A DNA stretch of 64,000 bases from Echinometra lucunter (Eukaryota > Echinodermata > Echinoidea > Camarodonta > Echinometridae): NCBI GenBank assembly GCA_029962745.1, contig CM057161.1, forward strand, positions 5,792,887 through 5,856,886, written 5' to 3'. A program made the position numbers and the translations under genes. A model generated the notes under the pieces. That model ran no database searches and was not told where the DNA came from. It saw only the letters and a program-made list of their open reading frames with translations. Positions 45,449 through 56,950 of this stretch are shown here, piece after piece; the first letter of the stretch is position 1; each line of letters starts with the position of its first letter.

Positions 45449-46937
45449 AGTGTGTCCCAGAATAAACGAAACCGAGACTGATCGATGTTTAATCATATCT
45501 TAATCACAGTTATGATTAATAAGTGGCACATCTTTGTAAATCTTAAACCCTCTTCTTTCATGCGATGTCACTCATATTATATATATTTCACGTGTGAGTG
45601 AATAAAGACAATGTGAAGTTGGGTAACCAAAAATTCGTTTGACCAACGATGTTTGAATTTCAAAGAGATAATCACATTTCTAGAAAGTTCATTTTCTGCC
45701 CTTTCGTTTGACACCTCAATCGGGAAAAATGAACCAGGAATGACAGAGATAACTTAAATTGAAATATTGATTGCATTTCCTAGATTTTAAATCATTTGTA
45801 TCTTAACTTCTCACCAATTGTTCGCGCAAATTATTCGCACGAATGGATGCGGAGATGGTCACGAGTGATCTAAAAACTTTCGTTTAGAGACTCCTCCTAT
45901 GCCACTCTCCTCATCTTCATTGCCCATCACCACCCCACCCCACCCCACCCCCATCCCCAATCCCTCCCGGAACCCAAACTCTACAATCCTCCAAGTTCCC
46001 ATCTCCCTTCCTCGTTATGCACGTGTGATGCTGTGTGTATTGTGTTGGTCGTTTGTTCTTTTGATGGATAGATTTAAGAAACAACTTTGCATAACCAATA
46101 AATTGCATGTTAAAACTCATCCCTCCCACCTCCTCATCCCCACCCCATCCTTAACCCCACTCGAAACTCCAAATCATTAACTATTCACCCCTCACACTTC
46201 CTCTCGCTCCCTCTGTATGCGTGTTTGTGTTGATGTTATGGTCGTTTGTTCATCTAATAAACTTATTTAGTCAAATATCACTGCATAGCTGTCAACGCTT
46301 AAAGAATTAATTTCTTTCCGTAAAAGCTATTCATGAATTGAACCAGACATGACACTGCTAGACAGAACATGCAGAAACAACATCAGCAACTCTCAGAAGG
46401 CTCTCGAGCTCAGAACGTCCCTATTTTGCAACTAGAAACACTCATTGATTAGTCTGTTGTTAACTGCAATATGAATTATGTTAATAAAAGCCTACTTCAT
46501 TATTAATCAGCTGTTATCATTTTTGTCACTCCATTTTCTTGATGATCAACCATGCATGAAGTCTTTTATCTTCTTTGTTCACTGCTAGGACAGGCAGCGA
46601 ATGCAAAGGGATTCATGTAATAAATCATGGAAATGCAAGCAGTAATATTAAAGAACAGTGAATGAACTGTTCAGAAGTATATTTTCATATCACAGTAACA
46701 GAAATATTTTCATATCTATCTCTTTGAATCTGAGGTATGGTTGTGCGAAGGACTTTTTGGTAGCCCTTCTTCATATAATTCTAATTCACTCATGCGTGAA
46801 GTATGTAGCATATGAGTGGTATCTAATGAAAAAGAGGGTCTAAGCTTTACAAATATGTATTAGTTATTAATCATAATTGTGATAAAGATATGAATAAAAA
46901 TCGATACATCTCGGTTTCATTATTTCTGGGACACACT
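45449..46937. mobile_element. 1.49 kb element with about 75 bp TIRs, no transposase
   Basis: AGTGTGTCCCAGAATAA at 45449, running on through AACCGAGA, ATCGAT and TTAATCA to about 45523, is inverted at 46863-46937. About 65 of 75 positions match by eye. The interior is non-coding. It contains a two-unit direct repeat of about 190 bp (CCACCCC...CATCCC, then GTGTT-rich, then GGTCGTTTGTTC, near 45930-46080 and 46120-46260). The target duplication is unclear. GTGTCCCAGAA termini suggest a mariner/IS630-like affinity, which is inference. Confidence 0.65.
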
Positions 46938-47124
46938 ACATTATACTTTTTCTGCAATATCAACTACACTTTTAAGCGCTGTATTCATGGTACTGGATAC
47001 TTCAAAGGTGTGAAAGTAATTGAAAACAGATATGAGGATCAATTCTTTTCTGCTGTGCATTTAGAAATTCATCTCACAATACTTCTACAGTTTCCTGATT
47101 TCGTGATGTAATCAATACTATTGC

Positions 47125-48345
47125 TATATTCTTTTTACTGTGATGGTTAATGATCTTCCTGACATGCCTGATGTAATATCTAAATGACAAGCCAAATTAA
47201 GCTTTATGCTAGTGATACACCCCTCATCTACAGTAACTGTCATTCGCATGAAGTAGAGAGCGTTTTGGATACTGAACTACAGTAGGTCAACAAATGGGTG
47301 TATGCCAACAAATTGGCTATAAATCCCCATAAATCACAGTTCATACTTTTTGGATCCTCGCAAAAACTGGCAACTGTCTCCGTGCCTGTTCAGTTACATT
47401 TAGACGACCACCAGCTTTCCCCCGTTGACACCAACAAATACTTTGGCGCCTGCTTGGACGAAACTTTAACTCGGAAAGAACATGTAAAACACACAAGTAA
47501 GAAAGTAGCATCAAGAATTGCACTTCGTAGTCGAGCCAGAAGATGCTTAACTTTTGACAGTTTGAAGCTACTTGGTCGAATTGTCCTCAGAATACCAAGT
47601 GCATGCTGATAAGTCAGCATAAGAAAATTGTAAGGATGCGTGTTGGAGCAAATCCTCTCACTGATACTGTACAAGTTTTGAATCGCCTTCGCTGGGTGCC
47701 AATCGAGAAAAAGGTGGATATTTCGCAAATGCAAAATTATGTTCCAAGCACTGAATGATGTTGGTCCATTGTATCTTGCTAATCTATTCAAAACGTCACA
47801 GTCTGTCCGTGACCACAGAACTCGGAACAGTACAAATTTAGGTCTTTAGATACCCAGTACCATGGGCAAACTTTCCTTTTCTCACGAAGGCACCGCCTTT
47901 TGGAACAAGCTACCATTAAATCAGAAATGCATGTTAAAATCAATTTAAACACGCCTTTGCAAATTTGTAATGGAGTCTTGTTTAGACACAGCTTATATCA
48001 TCCGGTTTCTTTTCAGTATTGCTGCTCATCTAGTGCTCAAACTTATGTCAAGAACCTTAAAAGTCTTTTTTTTTATTCTAAAGAACTCTGAACACTACCA
48101 TTCATTCATCATCCCTATCTCTACTTGATTCTGAGTCTGTCTTTAACGTTTAGCATGCAGGTCTGATAATTATTTTTAAAAATGTTTTTAACAACGAAAA
48201 ATTGTTCGTTGTTATGTATGTATATAATGTCTGTTTATTATCTATGTTTTTCCATTGTTATTCTGTAAAATGCCTCTTAGGAGAAGAGTTCTCTTTTTAA
48301 CTGAAAGATTTACCCTGTATAAACAAAAGGAATGAATAAATGACT
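47125..48345 (+). mobile_element. 5'-truncated CR1/L2-type non-LTR retrotransposon fragment
   Basis: The fragment begins within the RT domain: VNDLPDMPD (about 47139), then KLYASDTPLIYS, where the catalytic YADD has become YASD. NKWVYANKLAINPHKSQF (from about 47289), NKYFGACLDETLTRKEHVKH and a C-terminal part follow after several frameshifts, with GPLYLANLF-, RNSTNLG- and AFWNKLP-like remnants to about 47925. The 3' UTR runs to an AATGAATAAATGA-type tail near 48345, just before an (AT)n array. It is an old, inactive, typical 5'-truncated insert and a different family from the 37 kb element. Confidence 0.75.
47298..47609 (+). pseudogene. Reverse transcriptase fragment, longest open piece
   Basis: A 103-codon open stretch covers the region after the RT catalytic motif (thumb/connection). 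ANKLAINPHKSQFILFG, NKYFGACLDETLT and KKVASRIALRSRARRCL match the order seen in CR1/L2 proteins (the FLGV-type block is FGAC here). It is bounded by stops and frameshifts, and the upstream YASD carries a substitution in the catalytic pair. Not a host gene. Confidence 0.75.
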
Positions 48346-48366
48346 ATAACATCCTTTACGTATATT

Positions 48367-48367
<1 letters not shown>

Positions 48368-48424
<57 letters not shown>
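48368..48424. repeat. (AT)n microsatellite
   Basis: About 28 uninterrupted AT units. Confidence 0.95.
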
Positions 48425-48427
<3 letters not shown>

Positions 48428-50629
48428 ATGTAGCTATTACTGGCTGTGTTGCCCCAGATCAGTAATTGAGGAAGATTGTTGTTTTGCCAGCATCGTATTC
48501 GTCATGTTCGTCCCGGAGCAGGGTGTTTTGATTTGGGAGAGTGGCTGAGCCTGATATCGCTCCGACTGCTCTGATGCTGTCCATATGTTTTCTTTGCTAA
48601 TGGCGGAGCGAGGAGGGGTGGTGGTGGTCGGGGGGGGGGGGGGTGGGTGGGAGGCGTGGGGTAGAGCTAGGGAGGCTTTCAATCGCGGGGGGGGGGCATA
48701 TTGGGTTTGAGTACAAATATACCTTTCATGATAGTAGATATGTATGCAATTTTCAAGCCATCGTGGATAACGTATTTGTCAATTATAGGGTCACAATATG
48801 GAAAACTTACCTCAAAATTGGCGAGGTATTAAGCATTTTTTGGGAAAAGGGCCTTGAAATTGTAGGAAAAATAAATATCTCTCTTGGCAAAAACTTTACC
48901 GAATATCTACAGGGTGAAATGGGTGAAATAGGAGAGAACAAGGCAATCGTCTGTTAGAAAAATTGAAATCTGGAGACTTTTACCATCTTCTTTTCAACGG
49001 TTGCCACCCATTTCACTCACTCACTCTCTTTTTCTCCCCCTTTTCCCTCTCCTAAGTGCCCACCCGCCCGAAGCTTCGCCACTGGTCTGATCCACTCAAT
49101 CTCTTGACGCCTCAAAAGATGAAACATATTTTGGTGCACGACTTTACGTCATATTTTGCAATACCGCCGTACTCATAATTGAATCCTTGTGGTAGAAACA
49201 ATAACAAAACAACGTATTGTCCGTATGAAACCTATACTGTTCAACTTGTCATGAATTTAGTGGGTTCTTGGTAGACATAATTAGCAACTATGTAAGTCTG
49301 TAAAATCTAATTATGTACATGAGACTTCCAAACATATAAAAATCGTATCGTATTGTTGGTATCAAAGCTTTATTATCAAATGAACAAAATAATCATGATA
49401 TACAATCAAGAATATCATATGTGAGGGATCATAAGAAAATCTAGCCCTTAAAACAAAAGATATTTAATTTATCATTGTTTCTTATAGCAGAAACAGAAAA
49501 CATTTGGAGCGATAAAAAGCAGTGGTGACTGTTCAAAACATATAGCTAGGCCTAATATGAAGTTTTTAATAACTGGATCTAAATTTTTCCTCCCTCTAGT
49601 ACCAAAACAATGTCTGTCCTCATTATTAGATAAAACTGAAACTGAATAAATACGAGAAGCCATGATATTAAAAAAGTAATGTTATTCTCGTCCTTTTTCA
49701 ATGAGAAATGCACTTCAAATTTAACTCATTATCCAAAACATTTTCATCACGCTCTGCCAAGTTGTGTTGCTTAGAGAATGGTTAGTATCTGTCAACGAGT
49801 AATAGCAAATGCCTTTTCTCACTTTTTGCTTAATTGCATCTTAAGATATTAAAAGCAACTAACTGCTGGCAAGAAGAAGCAAAAAATCTTAATTCCTCAT
49901 GAGCCATGTTAGCAGTTGTAAGCTTTCCAACATCAGCAGATGTTAATCCAGATACTCAACAAAGCAAGAGCGCTAGCAATAACATCTACCGGATAACCTT
50001 TAATTTTATCATTTTTTTTTTAAACCAAAGAAAAGTCTAGTTTTGCTTTTCCTGCTATTTATTTATACGACGAGAGTTTGAATCTGCAACCCAAAAGTTC
50101 TAAAAGGGCATTTGCTGAATCTTTACGAGTTTTCTTTTTACTGTTGTAGCCTTGGCGTTGTGCAGTAGGGACTCAGCAATTGATGATATCCCACATCCCA
50201 CATGAGATGTATATTTGCTCACCTGAATCTTATTGAAGGGAATTTATTTCGGGCGGCGATGGCACGCCACGTAAACGTATTCCCCGCGCTCTGTTCTAGT
50301 CATTTGGCGGCATCTTTGACATGTTTGATGGATTTGAACGCAGTTTCACTTCACATCCAAGTGCAGATCGTGGACTTGTTGCAGTCTTAATTTTACACAA
50401 AAGTCGATTTTTTAAATGAGGTTTATGTTTTTGCCGGAGCATCAGGACCTTATTACATTTCACACGGCAGGAGCAGAATTTAGACTGATTTCTCTGATTT
50501 GATCTTGAGAAACACCAGCTGCATTCCGTTGGATAGCTCTTCAGAAATATGGGCCCCATTCTTAATCTGTTAATAATGATTTTTTTTAAAACAACACATG
50601 CACACGTTGGTATCAATATGCATATAGCA
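48425..50629. other. Anonymous DNA with poly-G runs
   Basis: G-runs lie near 48629-48642 and 48687-48695. No gene or bounded element is recognised. Short frames (for example 48643-48957) run out of the G-rich patch and resemble nothing known. Confidence 0.5.
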
Positions 50630-50767
50630 CATCACTTTATTTGATAGACAATAAAACAGCAATGTAGATAAAATGCCTTGCTCAAGGGCATAAGTGCCGT
50701 GCCGGGGATCAAACTCCAGACCTTCGGCGTCTCCAGTCAAGCGCCTTAAACCACTCGACTACGGCAC
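50630..50767 (-). mobile_element. tRNA-derived SINE or tRNA-like element, minus strand
   Basis: On minus, GTGCCGT (50767-50761) pairs perfectly with ACGGCAC (50700-50694). The A-box is TAGTCGAGTGGTTTAAGGC and a degenerate B-box GTTTGATCCCC precedes the 3' acceptor strand. The arrangement is Ser/Leu-tRNA-like. Immediately after it comes TTATGCCCTTGAGCAAGGC, a motif that commonly follows the tRNA head in animal SINEs, then an AT-rich body. Degenerate A and B boxes argue against a functional tRNA. Confidence 0.6.
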
Positions 50768-51602
50768 CTCTAATGATTGTGTTAATCTGGTTACTTTCGG
50801 TACGATATCTCTTGGTGAACAGCGTATACCTATATTCTGACCTGAAATCACTATATTCTGATAAAATAGATTATTACCTCCTTTTTTCTTGATCATGATA
50901 CCGTCTTAAATCTCGAGAGAGTTTTCCAAAGTGCCTCCGATCCGAGAAATTGATCCAAGAAGTTTGTATTCATTTCTGGAGTGGAGAAGAACAGAAAATG
51001 CTTATTATCTTGAAGATGAGATGCCATCAACACGCTGATCTTTTCGACGTCAGCATATAGAGCACATGTCCAAAATCCTAGCCCATTTACCTATTTACAT
51101 TATTGTTTAGCCACATCTGGCACGCAGAAAGGATTTAGATATAAAGGTTACAGGATCAGTCTAGGAGTTCTTGCGACGGATCTCTTTAGGTAGTCCGCAA
51201 CGATAGCCTTTCAAGGTTGTTGTAAAATCGGATTTTTAAAGATCATGTAAACTTGAGTTTTGGTCATGTGATTACAATGATAAATAACCTACGAAATTCT
51301 CAAAATAATTTGAAAGGTTGACTGAGTAGTTGATAAACCTTCATGATGAGTACCCTGAGGTTTCGAAATCCTCGTAAGGACAAGAATCAACCAAATCTTG
51401 TTGAAAAATAGCTGCTGTGCATTGCACACAGAAATTGGTATAAGGGACTACATACAAATTTTCTGGCCGAACACTCAATAAGTTTCTTGCTATATTGCTA
51501 TAATCATGTCAAACATGTCAAATAACGGGAATTTGAAGAGTAATCCTTTTCAGGGTTTTCTTGCAAAGTGACATAAAGAAGACTGATGAACCTCAAAATT
51601 CT
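50768..51602. other. Anonymous DNA
   Basis: No gene or element recognised. Confidence 0.5.
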
Positions 51603-51844
51603 ATGGTGGCCCTGAAGTACGCTCAACAACAGGTCATGTGTGACGTGAATTTTGCGGCCAATGGACGCAAAATTCGCGACCCGGGACACGAATTTTGTGT
51701 CCCAGTGGCGAAATTCGCAACCCGGGACACGAACTTTGTGTCCCAGTCGCAAAATTTCGCAACTGGGAGGCAGTGATTGCGCCCATTGGCCGCAAAATTC
51801 GCGGCGTACATGACCTGTAGTCGAGCGTCCTTCAGGGCCACCAT
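51603..51844. mobile_element. 242 bp foldback element, family F copy 1
   Basis: It starts ATGGTGGCCCTGAAGTACGC and ends with its near complement (CCTTCAGGGCCACCAT). The arms pair over about 65 bp, including GCGGCCAATGG, with a short interior. The interior consists of repeated 20-odd bp modules of the form CGAAATTCGCAACCCGGGAC / GACACGAATTTTGTGTCCCA, themselves partly palindromic. The same termini bound the larger element at 62021-62725. No coding capacity. Confidence 0.8.
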
Positions 51845-52264
51845 ACAATTCATCTTCACCTCCTCCCAGAACTCAAGCTTCCCTTAAAACAAATCACTCT
51901 AAGTAAACACTCAAATCACTTACCATGCTTACAGTGAAAACTATTGCACAGTCATGAGCAAGAAAACCATCGGGGGAAAGGGGTGAAGAAGATTTATGCT
52001 CCGCTCACAGCATATTTCTTATGTTGATCATATTTCGTTGATTGCGTCGCATGCCCACGTGGAGGGTGAGTTCTTTTATAGATCCGCACGTTGGGAACAT
52101 AATCAATTACAGGCCCATTTAGGCAAAGGCAAGTGCCGTGACGCGAGTATCATTATTATGATGTATGTTTGCATTATTAAAGAAAAAACAACAACAGAAA
52201 GTGGGTCGGATACACATTTCAGTGTATGTGCTCGCTGTTGAATGTGAGAGTTTTTTTCATTCAC
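51845..52264. other. Anonymous DNA
   Basis: No gene or element recognised. Confidence 0.5.
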
Positions 52265-52399
52265 GGTTTAAGTAATACTGGGTGTGGTAGAAGTGGTAGT
52301 GCAGTGGTGGTGGTTGTGGTGGTGATGATAGTTGAGGTATTGATAGTGGTAGTGTTATAGTGGTGGCAGTATTAGCAGAGACCGTAGAAAAAAACCATA

Positions 52400-52450
<51 letters not shown>

Positions 52451-52500
52451 TAGTAGTAGTAGTTGTAGTAGAAGTAGTAGTAGTAGCAGTAGTATATAAT
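52265..52500 (+). repeat. Compound microsatellite: (GGT)n-like, (TA)n, (TAG)n
   Basis: GGTAGTGGTGGT-type triplets (52275-52375), a (TA)n run (about 52404-52446) and TAGTAGTAGTTG triplets (52450-52495) lie side by side. Confidence 0.9.
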
Positions 52501-53035
52501 GCAAAATTCCATACTGTGAACAATTTAAGTACAATTTAATGTAGAACAATCGCTTCTTCCCGATATTTCACAGACGATTATCACTTCTGTTACATTTTAA
52601 AAACGTTCAAAAAACTTGGTGTACTAAGATTCAAAAGCAGTTGCTATTTCTGGAAAGTATTGAAGCAGGTGTTTTGTTGACTGCTCTTCAACCACAAGTG
52701 AATTTACGCTGGCGGTTAGTGAGAGTATTAAGTAATTTTCCAAAAAGAGTTCCAGATATTGAAATATATTGTAGGAAAGCTTAACAAATTTTAAATACTA
52801 CGCTTCATGCTTTAGTGAATAAATGGAGATAGTTAAAGAATTCCTAACGATTTACTTGAAAAAAAGAAAAACAATGTTTAAATTTGAATGTAATGTGACT
52901 GATAAAATCAGTCAAATAAATATCCATAAATGCTCAGTGATTTCATGGGAGAAGTTGTATATTGAGTAAAGGTCTATAGATGCTCTTCGCACGCTCTTCA
53001 CATTTCTATCATTCAAAACTGTCCCTTCCATTCTA
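52501..53035. other. Anonymous AT-rich DNA
   Basis: No gene or element recognised. Confidence 0.5.
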
Positions 53036-53265
53036 AAGGGGTATTCATTGCAATCAACTGAAAATCAAAATTTGCAACTGATTCTAAAGTTGCGCTCGAT
53101 TTGCGATTGATTGCAAGACTTGCGCGTGATATCAATATAAGGCGCAATATTTTCTTGCAACAGGAGTTTCGATCAATTACAAATTTGCAAGTTATATAAT
53201 CGCAAGACTTTCGAATGCTTTTGAGAACTTGGAATTAATTGCATCTTTCTTGCAACACCCCTTAA
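53036..53265. mobile_element. Possible about 230 bp MITE
   Basis: The left AAGGGGTATTCATTGCAATCAA and the right end (complement AAGGGGTGTTGCAAGAAAGA) share an AAGGGGTRTT terminus and a TTGCAA motif with offset. The interior is rich in TTGCGATTGATTGCAA-type words, reminiscent of the interior of family B at 24 and 25.6 kb. Terminal complementarity is short, so this is tentative. Confidence 0.4.
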
Positions 53266-56200
53266 TCTAGTTATTTAAGGGATGTGGTGGTGGGGGAATG
53301 GGGGAAGTGTCCCCCAATATTCCTTAGCTAACTTACGTGTTTATCGGCAAAATGGACACAGATTCAGATTATCACCCTGTTCTTATCATGTGAACTGCAA
53401 ACCACGAAATCTCGAGAAAACCAATTCATGATGGCATACTTAGGAAAGGCCCCTCGATATCATTTTCTTCATATCATGACGAATATGACCCCTCCAAACA
53501 TCCTGTCCCATAGTGCTAGTTACGCCTTGTTTTTGGCTGAGCAGATCATGCATGGCGGTAGCTCGCTATGTAATGTGCTCGTAATCTGAAGAGTTTGCCA
53601 TATAATCAAGTGAAACCAATATCCCAAAACAGAGGAGTGTCCAATACCTGACTACAGTTGCATTTGTCACCAGATGAACCGTGTATTCTGCCTTGCAGGG
53701 GTACAAAATTCCCGGACAAAATCCTGCTTGAAAAAGGAAGGAAGAAAGAAAAGAGGGATTAGAAAAGCGGGGAATAAGGATGCCCCTTGACGAATTCCAC
53801 CCATTTCATAGATGATTTTCCTGCCCTTTCTGAGGGAGAGAGAGAGGGAGAGAGAGAGAGAGAGAGATAGAGAGAAAGAAAATCAGCTTTTTGTTCTAGA
53901 TACGCGGCGTGTAATCCGATACTTACGGATCTGCCAAACCGTCGGACGCTGGGTTGCTGTCCATTTGGTATTAGGTGTCAATGAAAATGAATGATGGATT
54001 TTCCACCATGCATGGTTGCATGCATCACCTGTGGCATGAAGTTTGCCCCGAGCCTTAAAATTCCCGCTTGACAAGAAGAGGTATGAAATACCCCGGTCGC
54101 ACCTCCAAGCCGAGCCATATCAACGAAAACATATTACTGGCCTCGTCGGTGTAACTGGAGTATAAGACTGCGTCCAGATTCAGATTTTCTCGCGATTTTA
54201 TCTCAAGACGATCTTATCTATGTACTGATATACGATTCTATGCGGTGTGAGATACTTTGTTGAGATTGGGCACACACTTAATAGTGAGCCATCTGACGCT
54301 GTAAGGAGAGCAAAATATCTATTTTTATGTCAGATCTCAAACTGCAAAATTGCATGAAAGCCTTATTCTAGTTAAACTGTTATAATCTGAAGTGGTATGA
54401 ATAAATCGCAACCTTTATGATTTGAAAGGTACTGGACACTCAGTGAAAAGTAATCAGCACGCAATTATGATATAATGCAATTTGAACTTGAAATTGAATA
54501 TAATCTGAATCTGAAATTAAAAAATGAAACGTGAAAGGAATTAAAACTGAAGATGCATTAGCGTGTCAATGGAATGAAAGGTGAATGCAACTCAGTATAA
54601 CAACGAGAAAACATGCCAATCGTCATGATGGTGTGAAAGATAAGTCCGATTCTGGCGGTAGTTCGTGCCTCGTGCTTCTTCTGACGGGTCACAGTAATCC
54701 TCCAGGGCCAGAGGCTGAGACGACTACGGGGTTGATTTAGGCCTTGAGGGGTGTAAAGTACAAACCGGAGGGTGAAGTCAAAAGTGGAAAATGTCCTGGA
54801 AGAAACTTGGGGTAGGAGGGGGAGGATACAACCTATATTCCCCTGTATTCCTAGTAAAATTCAACTTGCAAAAGTCCTACAATAGCGTGCGCCTTCCGTT
54901 TTTCAAATATTTGCCCTAGTTAGAGACATGTGTGCTTGATATTTAATTCAAAACAGATGAAGAAGTAGACAAAAAAACCCTGGGTCGTGGCAAAGTGCAA
55001 TATCCCCCAACATGCCGCAAACCAACAATTTCAGTCTGTCTCACACGCGGGTTACTTTCAATGCTTCGCCTACTACTTTCAGTGAGACTGATTTGCTCAT
55101 TGACTTGTACAGTTGAACACAGACAAATCCACTCCTATCATCATCATGATCATCTCCTATTCCATACTTAGAGCAACAAATTTTCTCGGATATCCGGTAA
55201 AAAGAGCGCAGACTGATCGAAAAGCGCCGAAAAGCACAGAAAACCACTCCACCTGGAAATAGGCTAAAGCTGTAGAGTTCGTGGCGTACTGTGTATTCTA
55301 ACGTCGCGAGGGCGGGCGAAGTGATGACGCCCACGGGCAAGAAACTTAGCCTATCCAAATAATATGCAGGTGTCAAGCTCTAGTGCACTAGCGTATAAGA
55401 AGGAGCGGATAAAGGGGACTTTTTGTCCCCTCTTGACAGACTTGCTGATCGCCTTTACATTGCACATGTCTGTACCCCTCAGAAAAATGGGAGGGCAATC
55501 CAGCCGACGTGAACAAAAGAAGTTGTGGCACATCATTTCTCCATAGTCCCTTTCTACCCAAAACAGTAACCAACTCTACCCCGGATATAAAGTGTGTTCT
55601 TAAATAAGGAAACCAAGCTTCCCCAGCAATATCTTATAGAATAACATACCACTACATCATAAAAAGGACAAGTTCTTTTCCTTTCATATGACACACAGCT
55701 CAGAGGATGAAGCTATGGGCAATCGAATTATGATTATTTATCATTTAAATAAAAAATACCGAAAGTTATTTGCACGCGAGATTGATGATCATCCTCTCTT
55801 TGCTCTCATTTGCGAGGACAGACACGGGAGGTTTGATGTGGCAGAACTTTGGAGCACAATGTGGACCCTAATTCTGTTCCAAAACTACAAAAATGTTGCC
55901 TGATGAATAAAAGGGCATCAAGAAAAATCTCCTTTGTCTTTAAGCTTTGTTTATTTTGTTTTATTGTATAATCAAATTCATTTCTTCGGTGCGCAAACTA
56001 ATTTTGACACTACTCAGTATTGTTCGTATTCATTAGGGGCAATACCACAACATATCTCACCAAAAGAGGAAGAAATGATTTGTGACATGAAGCATACTTA
56101 CTAGTACAAAATCATTTCTCGACGGTATTTTGACGGTAAAATCCGGATTTCCCTCCAAACATATTGTATAGACCTCTGGAAAATGAGGTGCTTGCCCCTC

Positions 56201-56906
56201 CTGGTATGAACGTCTCAATACGCCAATGCATCAGTGCAACTTTTAATCTGTATCTGTCCTACTTTCCCCCTCTTTCTTTTCTTTTTTTGTTTCCTACTAG
56301 AACGTTGTGTGCACCCGAAGGAGCACTTATCGCCCCCTTTGGCGCTGTGCCATGAATAGATAATTGAAAAAATTCTTCATCTAAAGTAAACTCATCATAT
56401 AAAGGTATTACTCTAGAGGTAATATCAACCAACATGAAATTTTTGTTAATCCAAATCTAATTAATTTCTAACATAAGAACTTCGATATTGTTATCCTTTA
56501 AAATGACGCCAAATCATCTTTCTTCGCAAGTGTAAGATAATTCAACTAAATGGAAATAAAAGGTATACATTTTCCTCTACGAACTTTAGCGTCATCGTTT
56601 TATACTTCTTGTCATGAATGTCTTGCAGAACTCTTTCCTTCATTTTTTTCCATAGATATTTAGTTCATGTGACATCATTGGCCCAGGGTGGAACATTTTG
56701 GAAACTTAATCTTATGAAGATCGTGCAGTTCGTTTTTGTGTTTCTAAAATCATCGCCACGCCATGACAATGTTCTCCTGTTTGATATCTTCTTTTAAATA
56801 TCTTCACGACAACAATGGTGCTTAAATTGATTTTCATTCTGTATCTCTTTCAGATGTTGAAATTTGCAAAGTGTTCATATCTTAGAAAGATTGTAAAGTC
56901 ATTCTG
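53266..56906. other. Anonymous DNA, no convincing gene
   Basis: A (GA)n array lies near 53837-53879. A 71-codon frame at 55688-55903 (plus; charged, containing EIDDHPLFALICEDRHGRFD) is followed at once by AATAAA at 55907. It resembles no family I recognise and could be chance or a single small exon. Nothing else with coding character is seen. Confidence 0.45.
53837..53879 (+). repeat. (GA)n microsatellite
   Basis: GA array with a few interruptions, purine on plus. Confidence 0.85.
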
Positions 56907-56950
56907 TGACGTCAGTGGTGCAAGTTCCTTCTCAAACTTGTATAAAGGGC
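56907..56950 (+). promoter_or_regulatory. Candidate promoter: CRE and TATA
   Basis: TGACGTCA at 56907-56914 is followed 26 bp later by TATAAAGGGC at 56941-56950. A start near 56971-56975 would be expected. No recognisable coding sequence lies immediately downstream. This is the second CRE-TATA pair in the window (the other is at 3139-3173). Confidence 0.25.

Noticed and set aside
51561..51859. Overlapping frames on both strands, also at 62.0-62.7 kb, with mutually similar proteins
   Set aside because: They are translations of foldback modules; palindromic DNA gives similar frames on both strands.
55688..55903. 71-codon frame followed by AATAAA
   Set aside because: Not recognised and short; the polyA-like hexamer is frequent in AT-rich DNA. 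Mentioned only within the anonymous stretch.
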